Positions 58,126 to 64,000 of a stretch of DNA of 64,000 bases are shown here, one piece after another. A model generated the notes under the pieces. The model was not told the DNA's origin. It ran no database searches and was given only the letters and a program-made list of their open reading frames with translations. The stretch spans positions 2,480,001 to 2,544,000 of the forward strand of contig CP036296.1 of NCBI GenBank assembly GCA_007751255.1, given 5' to 3'. Source of the stretch: Engelhardtia mirabilis (GTDB lineage: Bacteria > Planctomycetota > UBA1135 > GCA-002686595). Numbering within the stretch: the first letter of the stretch is position 1; every line of letters starts with the position of its first letter. A program made the translations under genes and the position numbers.

Positions 58126-59499
58126 ATGCTGCGCCTGATCCAGTCCCTGCCGCTGATCCTTGTCCTCGCCTCGCCGCCGTCCGCGGTCAGCCGCGACAAC
58201 CCCACGACCCCGACCGCCGCGAGCGCTTGCCTCGTCGGTCCGTCCGCCGCCGAGACCGACTACGCCGCCGACATCGACTTCGCCCTCGACCAACTCGAGC
58301 AGCAGTGTGGCCACTTCTTCGACCTCAAGCAGATCGACTGGAAGAAGGTCTCCAAGCAGTTCAAGAAGGAGGCCAAGGACGTCGAGACGGATCAGCAACA
58401 CCTCGTGCTCCTGGTGCGCCTGTTGGCGCGGCTCGAGGACGGTCACGCACAGGTGCGGCCCCTGCCCGCCGGCGAGGACGTGCGTTGGCCGGAAGAGCCG
58501 GAGCGGACCGGCCCAGGCATCTTCTTGTGCGAGTCGGGCGGCAAGGTCTACCTCAAGAACGTCTGGAACGACGCGGCAGACCTGGGCCTCGAGCCGGGCA
58601 TGGAGGTGGTCGCGATCGACGGCGTGAAGGCCGGCAAGTGGCTCGACGGGCGCGTCGAGACGCTCTCGGACACGCTCAGCTTCTCCACCGACCATCAAGC
58701 GCGCTTCTACGCCATGCACCAGGGACTGGCCCAGGAAGTCGGCACGCGGATGGACGTCGAGCTCAAGACTCTCGAGCGCAAGAAGAAGCAGCGCACCATC
58801 ACCTACCGCAAGTCCAACCCGACCCCCTGGGGCCCGGCCTTCTACCCCGAGGGCCTGAAGTCGACCGATGACCTCAACTACGGCCTCTTGCCCTCGGGCC
58901 ACGGCTACGTCCAGGTGCGGCGTTGCAAGGACACGGTCGTGGAGCAGATGGACACGGCCCTGGCGGCCCTCGGGCAGGTGCCCGGTCTCGTGCTCGACTT
59001 CCGCGGCAACTCCGGCGGCGGCTTCGACCACGAGCAGCTCCTGGGCCGCTTCGTCCCCGAGGGCTACACCCTCGAGCACGCCAAGCCCCAGGGCTCGACG
59101 GGCGCGAACCAGTACGGCGGCCCGATCGTCGTCATCGTCGACGCCACCTGCCGCAGCGCTGGGGAGACAGGCGCCGGCATGTTCAAGGAGGACGGCCGCG
59201 CCTACATGATCGGCGAGAGCCCGACCGCCGGCATGAGCTCGAGCAAGACCACCATCGACTTGCCCTCGGGCCTCTTCTCGCTCTACGTCTCGGTCGCCTC
59301 CAACAAGGGCCGCTTCAACGATGGCCGCGGGATCGAGGGCATCGGCGTGATCCCCCACGAGCTGGTCGAGTACGACCCCGAGGACCTCGCCGAGTCCCGC
59401 GACACCCTGATCGAGCGCGCGGCGGCGCTACTCGACGACTTCCCCCAGCGCGAGGTGTCCTACGACCCGAAGGACGCGGGCTGGGAGCATGGAGGCTAG
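58126..59499 (+). CDS. S41 family peptidase (C-terminal processing peptidase type)
   Basis: 457 residues with signal peptide (LIQSLPLILVLASPPSA). An N-terminal helical region with ARLEDGHAQVRPL is the S41 pattern (LxDGHxxV). A PDZ-like part (GGKVYLKNVWNDAADLGLEPGMEVVAIDG) follows, then the S41 core: GLVLDFRGNSGGGFDHEQLLGRF, YGGPIVVIVDATCRSAGETGAGMF with the catalytic Ser near 344, and GESPTAGMSSSKTTIDLPSG with the likely Lys. Periplasmic protease. Starts 9 nt after the POTRA/HEAT gene. Confidence 0.9.
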   Translation: MLRLIQSLPLILVLASPPSAVSRDNPTTPTAASACLVGPSAAETDYAADIDFALDQLEQQCGHFFDLKQIDWKKVSKQFKKEAKDVETDQQHLVLLVRLLARLEDGHAQVRPLPAGEDVRWPEEPERTGPGIFLCESGGKVYLKNVWNDAADLGLEPGMEVVAIDGVKAGKWLDGRVETLSDTLSFSTDHQARFYAMHQGLAQEVGTRMDVELKTLERKKKQRTITYRKSNPTPWGPAFYPEGLKSTDDLNYGLLPSGHGYVQVRRCKDTVVEQMDTALAALGQVPGLVLDFRGNSGGGFDHEQLLGRFVPEGYTLEHAKPQGSTGANQYGGPIVVIVDATCRSAGETGAGMFKEDGRAYMIGESPTAGMSSSKTTIDLPSGLFSLYVSVASNKGRFNDGRGIEGIGVIPHELVEYDPEDLAESRDTLIERAAALLDDFPQREVSYDPKDAGWEHGG

Positions 59500-59601
59500 T
59501 GTCCTGGATCAGCAATTCGGCGTCACTTCCCGGGCTCCGATCGCCCCTGGCGTCGCCAGCGCCTCCTCCGAGGATCGCAGCGAGTACGCGTCGTCGGCGC
59601 G

Positions 59602-61059
59602 CTATCCAGGGAGCTCGAGCAGACCGGACAGGTCTGACATGAAGTGGCGGTGCGGGCGCGGGATGAGGCGAATCTGTTCCCGCTGGCGCGTCGCTTGGCG
59701 CAGTCCGGCGCTCTTGGGGCGGTAGGGACGGTCGAGTAGCGCGCCCCTTGACCTCGGTGGAGTGCCCCCGTCGCTGCGGGTCCGGAGGATTCCTAGCCGA
59801 CGACCGGCGTCGAGTAGGTAGCGCCAGTAGACATCATCGTTCTTGACGCGGCTCGAAGCGTGTATCGCTGTCTGGATCAAGCCTCGGGCTCGCTGGACTC
59901 GCTCGACTTCGCTGGTGACGCTCGAACGCAAGACGGACTCTGCCGCTTGGAATCCGGTGAGCGCCGCATTCCAAACGTCGCCGATTTCCATCAGCTCGAG
60001 AGCGCCCGCTTCCAGACGCTCGGCCGACTCGCCGAAGGAGCCGAGCTGGAACAGGGTATGGGCCACATTGAGTGTTCGGCGAACCTCGGGCAGGGCCCCC
60101 TGTCCCTCGACGCGATTGGCGACGGACTCGGATCTCGAGACCAGGGAGCTCGCGCTGGGGCGGAGCCCTCTTGGGTAGCTGGACCAACGAGCGACATCGC
60201 GTAGATGAATGAAGGCGTCGAGGTGGACGAGCGTTCGCTCACCATCTACTCCGATCAGTCGCAGTTCGTCCCGCAGGTCGTCCAGTTGCCCCATCCGGAC
60301 GAAGGCCTTGGATGCGCGTCCAGACGTCATCAAGTGGTTCGCGAGCTCTGTCGTCCGCTTGGTGCGAATCAGAGTCTTGAAACGAAGAGAGAGCGGAGCC
60401 CGGTCCACGTAGCAGATGCTCTCCTCGGTCAGCCCCACGGCCAGGCTCATGTCGCCGAACATCTGGGCTGCCTGCGCGGCGATCGAGAAGGCTCCTGCGA
60501 GTTCGATGTCATCGTCTTGGTCCGTTGCTCGGAGGAGCCCCCGAGCGGCTCGCCACGCCTCGGCAGCCTTACCCTGCGCCAGGAAGATCTCCGCCTCCTC
60601 GGCCAACAGGCTCGGCCCTCCAGGAAAGCGAGCCTTCAGTTGCCAGATCTCTGAGCGAAGGTTGCCTCGTGGCTCGGCGTGGATCGCGCTAGCGATCGCG
60701 ATGCGCTCGTACTCCGCCGTGGGAAGGGCCTCGCCCGGTCGACCACGAACATCGTCGAGGGCGAAGCGCAGGCGTTCGCGGCCATCGGTGCAATCGAATT
60801 CGCGGTGGTGTGGGAGACACAGGATGAAGACGTTCTCCGGGTCCGTGGCGCCACCCTGGGACCAGGCGCAGAAGTGTGCCTCCTCGATCTGGAAGTCGAC
60901 GGGCAGAGCGGCCGATTCGCCATTGAAGCGCGCCTCGCGCAGGCACTCGAAGCATCGCCCGCCATCCCGCTTCAACACCTCGCGGCGCTCGGCTCCATTG
61001 AGGCGGCGCTTGATCGGCCTCGGTCCCGCTGAATTGTCGGTATCGCTTCTCGATCGCAT
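59602..61059 (-). CDS. HNH-nuclease-like N-terminus fused to a helical repeat region
   Basis: 485 residues from the ATG at 61059. Residues about 16-90 hold an HNH-like zinc motif: REVLKRDGGRCFECLREARF, then FQIEEAHFCAWSQGGATDPENVFILCLPHHREFD, giving CxxC, His, Asn and CxxHH positions. The remaining 390 residues are helical and resemble TPR-type repeats (AEEAEIFLAQGKAAEAWRAARGLL, AGAFSIAAQAAQMFGDMSLAVGLTEESI, LNVAHTLFQLGSFGESAERLEAGALEL). Base composition is less GC-rich than that of neighbours, hinting at acquisition. A single gene without a methylase or toxin-antitoxin partner. The function is unknown; a defence or regulatory nuclease is one option. Confidence 0.72.
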   Translation of the reverse strand: MRSRSDTDNSAGPRPIKRRLNGAERREVLKRDGGRCFECLREARFNGESAALPVDFQIEEAHFCAWSQGGATDPENVFILCLPHHREFDCTDGRERLRFALDDVRGRPGEALPTAEYERIAIASAIHAEPRGNLRSEIWQLKARFPGGPSLLAEEAEIFLAQGKAAEAWRAARGLLRATDQDDDIELAGAFSIAAQAAQMFGDMSLAVGLTEESICYVDRAPLSLRFKTLIRTKRTTELANHLMTSGRASKAFVRMGQLDDLRDELRLIGVDGERTLVHLDAFIHLRDVARWSSYPRGLRPSASSLVSRSESVANRVEGQGALPEVRRTLNVAHTLFQLGSFGESAERLEAGALELMEIGDVWNAALTGFQAAESVLRSSVTSEVERVQRARGLIQTAIHASSRVKNDDVYWRYLLDAGRRLGILRTRSDGGTPPRSRGALLDRPYRPKSAGLRQATRQREQIRLIPRPHRHFMSDLSGLLELPG

Positions 61060-61541
61060 GTTCGGCAGATCCGTTCTCGCGCGAAGTCGATCCAAGGCAT
61101 TGCCGTAGGTCACCGTCGCCGGCGCTTCGTCTGTCGGACAGCGTCGCACGGGCCGGACCGGATCGTCGAGTGTCAGACTGCCGTCAAAGTGCGGTTTTCG
61201 CCGCCACTGACGGGCGCGGCCGGGCGGAGCGCTCCACCGACCGGCGAGGACGCCCCACTCACCTGGGAGAAGCCCTCGTTGGATCGATCCTCGAGATGGC
61301 CAAGGCCACCGGAAAGGTGCCTGGAACGAGCGCCCGACCGCCCTTGAGATGGTCTGGCCCTGTTGGTGGCAGCGCGGATTTCGAGCGGGATCACCGGTGG
61401 GAGCCGACAGAGCCCTCCCCGGAACGCGGAGGCCTTCAGGTCGCGCGTCTCGATCGGGCGTGGGCGGACGGAATGGTGCAGCGCTGGCTGCCGAGTGCTC
61501 GCAGGGGCGCTCTTGTGCCAATCGAGTAGCGGGCGAGGCTG
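61060..61541. other. 482-nt stretch without a recognised gene
   Basis: Upstream of the HNH gene and downstream of the DoxX gene on the - strand. Short open frames here (for example 61170-61529 on +) have no recognisable domain or ribosome site. Less GC-rich than the surrounding coding regions. No hairpin with a U-tract was seen. Confidence 0.45.
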
Positions 61542-61967
61542 TCAGGGGCGACGGGCAACCAGGCCCAGGAATGCCCGCCATTCGCACAGGAGCAAGAACA
61601 CGGCCAGGCCGACCACGCCCAGGAACATCGGCTCCATCAGGCCTTCGCCGCCGGTGATGAACACATGGAAGGCGACGATGTTCACGATGATCGGGCACAG
61701 GATCAACAGACCCAGCCGGCGCAGGCGCGGGATCATCACCAGCGCTCCGCCGGCGACCTCGCAGACCTTGACGAAGGCCATGTAGCCGGTCGGGACCATG
61801 GCGCCCATGAACAGGGCCATGGGGGAGCCCTCGGGCGGGTCGGGTTGCTCCGGGACCATGTCCAGGAGGAAGGTCAGGCCGGCCGCGAGGAAGGCGAGGC
61901 CGAGCAGGACGCCGGCGATGGCCGGGACGACGGAGGTGAGCTTGGTGCTCTTGTTGGCTTTGGACAT
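61542..61967 (-). CDS. DoxX-like membrane protein
   Basis: 141 residues with four transmembrane segments; VVPAIAGVLLGLAFLAAGLTFLL in the first, then MALFMGAMVPTGYMAFVKVCEVAGGALVMIPRLRRLG and LLILCPIIVNIVAFHVFI, a pattern typical of DoxX/DUF4345-like proteins. The ATG at 61967 is used; an ATG 24 nt upstream in frame is possible. Second such protein in the window (the other at 5871-6359), but they are distant in sequence. Confidence 0.83.
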   Translation of the reverse strand: MSKANKSTKLTSVVPAIAGVLLGLAFLAAGLTFLLDMVPEQPDPPEGSPMALFMGAMVPTGYMAFVKVCEVAGGALVMIPRLRRLGLLILCPIIVNIVAFHVFITGGEGLMEPMFLGVVGLAVFLLLCEWRAFLGLVARRP

Positions 61968-62062
61968 GGGGTTGGGGCCGATGGGGAGCATCGCTCGCCA
62001 GCGCAGCGTCGACAGGGTACGCCCCGGGTGGCCGCGCATCACCGGGTCGCCGCGCGCGCCGG

Positions 62063-64000
62063 CTACCGGACGCCACCGTGGCGGAGCGGCGGCGCAAGGG
62101 TCGACAACGGAACGTCCTCGCGCAGGCGCCGGCCGTCCTCGGCAGTCGCGGTCAAGCTCACCAGGGGATCCGGGCGCTCCCAGTCGATCTCGACCAGCCC
62201 CCAGTTGGCGACCCAGAGCGGCGAGCCGACGCGGTGGGGGTTCTCGATCTGGGTGAACTCCCAGCCCTGGTTCATGCCGCTGGAGGTCAACTCGAACAGG
62301 GGGTAGCCGACGCCGGAGTCCCAGGGATCGACGCGGCTCAGTTCGGCCCAGTGGGTGTCGCCCGAGAGCAGCACCACGCCACCGGCGCCGCTTTCGCGGA
62401 TCGTGTGGAGGAGGCGTTGGCGCTCCAGGGGCATCATCGCCCAACCCTCCCAGTGGCAACCCTCCGAGAGGGCCTGCAGGCTGGTGCCGATCAGCCGCAC
62501 GCGCGCCGGGGTCCGCAGTTGCTCTTCGAACCAATGCCACTGCTCCTCGCCGAGCATGGTGGCGCCGGGGTCCAGGTTCGGCGCGTAGCCGCCGGGGTGC
62601 CCGTCGCCGCGGGCGGGACCCTCGTGGCGTCTGACCCAGGGCGACTTGAAAGTGCGCAGGTCGAGCAGGATCACCTGCACCGAGCGCTCCGGCGGGCCGA
62701 AGGTCCACGAGCCGTAGACGCCCTCTCGCGCTCGCCGCGGGGAGTCGGCCGGGACGTCGAAGTGCGCGAACATGATCTCCTTGGAGTCGCGCTTGCGCGG
62801 ATAGCTCGCGCCGCCGTCGTCCTGTCCGAGGTCGTGGTCGTCCCAGGTGGCCAGGACCCGGGTCCCGGCTCGCAGGGCCGCATACCCGGGCTGCGCCGCG
62901 AGCAGGGCGTACTGGGCGCGCAGGTGGTTCATGTCGACGGTGTCGCCGTAGACGTTGTCGCCCAGGAACAGGAACAGGTCCGGGTTCGCGGCCACGACGT
63001 GGTCCCACAGGGGCGTGGGCCGGCGCTGGTCGTTGCAGGAGCCGAAGGCGATGCGCGACAGGGCGCGCGGATCGACGACGTCGGGCTCGATTGCCGGGGC
63101 GCTCAACTCGTCGAGGAACAGGCGCCGTCGCATCAGCACGCCGCCGTCGCCCGCGTCTCGAACGGACAGCTCCACGTGGGGGCGCTCGGCGTCGAAGTCG
63201 ATCTCGACCAGGCCGAAGTTCGGGCCGAACCACTGATCGCCCAGGCGCAGGCCGTTGCGCTCGGGCGCCCAGGTGCGCGACTGGTTGAGCGCGCTCGAGG
63301 TGACGTCGAACAGCGCATAGCCCGCGTCGAGCCCGTCGCGCTGCGTGGGCAGCACCGAGAGCTCGGCCGCGTGCCGGTCTCCGGAGAGGAAGACCACGCC
63401 CTTTGCCCCCGTGGCGGCCAGGAGGCGATTCATGCGCCGGCGCTCGTGGGGGAAGTTGCCCCAGTTCTCGCCACCGCTCTCGTGCGCGACGAACTGGATC
63501 GAGGAGCCGATCAGGCGCAGCTCGGCGGGTTCGCGCAGTTGCTGCTCCAGCCAGGTCCACTGGGTCTCGCCCAGCAGCGTTCCCTCGCCATCGGGGCCCG
63601 CCTGGTAGGGCGCTGCCCACTTCCATTCCTCCAGCGGGCCTTCATTGCGGGTCAAGGAAGTGCGGTGGTAACGGGTGTCGAGCACGATCACCTGCACTCG
63701 CTCGCCGGGAGGACCGAAGACCCGGGCGTGGTAGACGCCCTCCCGCGCACGGCGTGGCGAGTCGTCGCCCACGCCGAGGAAGTCCAGGAGCGCCGTTTGG
63801 GACTGGGCCTTGATCGGGAACTCGGCTCCGGCGTCGTCGCGCCCGTAGTCGTGGTCGTCCCACGTGGCGAGGAGCTCCACCCGTTCGCGCAGCCCTGCGA
63901 AAACCGCAATCGCCGCCAGCCGGGCCCAGGCCGCGGCCAGCTCGCTCGCATCGTCGCTGTCGGCGTAGACGTTGTCTCCCAGCAGCACCAAGAGGTCAGG
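62063..64000 (-). CDS. Tandem PhoD-type phosphatase/phosphodiesterase, 5' end outside the window
   Basis: At least 645 residues; the frame is open to the right edge and the first visible residues, LLVLLGDNVYADSDD, lie inside the fold, so the N-terminus is missing. Two similar catalytic units follow one another: unit 1 with LGDNVYAD, LATWDDHDYGRDDAG, VIVLDTRYHR and FLSGDRHAAEL; unit 2 (after a linker near 63100) with FGSCNDQRRPTPLW, FLGDNVYGDTVD, LATWDDHDLGQDDGG, VILLDLRTFKSPW and LLSGDTHWAEL. Each keeps the DNVY, WDDHD and SGDxHxxEL motifs that bind metal in PhoD enzymes. Both units have DSPRRAREGVY. Likely exported; the signal would be in the missing part. Confidence 0.9.
   Translation of the reverse strand, partial: PDLLVLLGDNVYADSDDASELAAAWARLAAIAVFAGLRERVELLATWDDHDYGRDDAGAEFPIKAQSQTALLDFLGVGDDSPRRAREGVYHARVFGPPGERVQVIVLDTRYHRTSLTRNEGPLEEWKWAAPYQAGPDGEGTLLGETQWTWLEQQLREPAELRLIGSSIQFVAHESGGENWGNFPHERRRMNRLLAATGAKGVVFLSGDRHAAELSVLPTQRDGLDAGYALFDVTSSALNQSRTWAPERNGLRLGDQWFGPNFGLVEIDFDAERPHVELSVRDAGDGGVLMRRRLFLDELSAPAIEPDVVDPRALSRIAFGSCNDQRRPTPLWDHVVAANPDLFLFLGDNVYGDTVDMNHLRAQYALLAAQPGYAALRAGTRVLATWDDHDLGQDDGGASYPRKRDSKEIMFAHFDVPADSPRRAREGVYGSWTFGPPERSVQVILLDLRTFKSPWVRRHEGPARGDGHPGGYAPNLDPGATMLGEEQWHWFEEQLRTPARVRLIGTSLQALSEGCHWEGWAMMPLERQRLLHTIRESGAGGVVLLSGDTHWAELSRVDPWDSGVGYPLFELTSSGMNQGWEFTQIENPHRVGSPLWVANWGLVEIDWERPDPLVSLTATAEDGRRLREDVPLSTLAPPLRHGGVR

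Noticed and set aside
61170-61529. A 119-codon + frame between the HNH and DoxX genes
   Set aside because: No recognisable domain or ribosome site; Arg/Gly/Pro-rich as expected for a random frame.

Overview
The window is GC-rich, densely coded bacterial chromosome with mostly TGA stops and many GTG or TTG starts. Neighbouring genes are often coupled by 4-nt start/stop overlaps. Gene content points to the Planctomycetota or a close PVC relative: a MoxR/DUF58/VWA/BatA cluster mixed with an ABC exporter, a parallel beta-helix surface protein, an FG-GAP-type propeller protein, YHS proteins, DUF4013, PhoD-type phosphatases and a sugar importer with mannosidases. This assignment is inference from gene content. 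No rRNA, tRNA, CRISPR array, insertion sequence or prophage was recognised.

Layout. 1-6.4 kb: tail of an upstream gene, a KAP P-loop NTPase, a CcoS-like protein and a membrane protein on +; then on - a LtaS/OpgB-type phosphoglycerol transferase, a DUF4013 protein, a small membrane protein whose start looks frameshifted, and a DoxX protein. 6.5-19 kb: convergent MoxR/VWA gene sets. The + set is coiled-coil protein (cut by an in-frame TGA), MoxR, membrane protein, ABC ATPase, ABC permease, DUF58; the - set is a BatA-like protein and a VWA/glutamine-amidotransferase-like protein. 19-24 kb: His-rich lipoprotein, alpha/beta hydrolase, SanA-like protein, and a less GC-rich stretch with a secreted propeller protein. 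24-33 kb: glycine decarboxylase gcvP, an SGNH hydrolase, a second ABC exporter, two YHS proteins. 33-37.7 kb: a heterodimeric ABC exporter, a 42-codon ORF with a strong ribosome site and an intrinsic terminator, and an SRPBCC protein. 37.7-40.3 kb: lipoprotein, small membrane protein, aspartate-semialdehyde dehydrogenase. 40.4-55.9 kb: a glycan locus. 55.9-64 kb: a SenB-like glycosyltransferase split by an in-frame TGA, a POTRA/HEAT-like protein, an S41 peptidase, an HNH protein, a second DoxX protein and a tandem PhoD-type phosphatase running off the end.

The most coherent system is the glycan locus. An ABC sugar-binding protein, two MalF/MalG-type permeases, a CBM9-like protein and a GH2 beta-mannosidase lie on +, with an ATP-grasp gene between the binding protein and permeases. 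GH38 alpha-mannosidase and GH20 hexosaminidase are translationally coupled on -. None of the three hydrolases has a visible signal peptide. Together they would suit import and cytoplasmic dismantling of mannose/GlcNAc oligosaccharides such as N-glycan cores. No importer ATPase is present, so a shared one encoded elsewhere is implied.

Three genes look full-length except for one lesion each: in-frame TGA at 7653 and at 56835, and a one-base shift next to the ATG at 5850. Consensus errors, recent pseudogenisation or recoding are all possible and need read-level checking.
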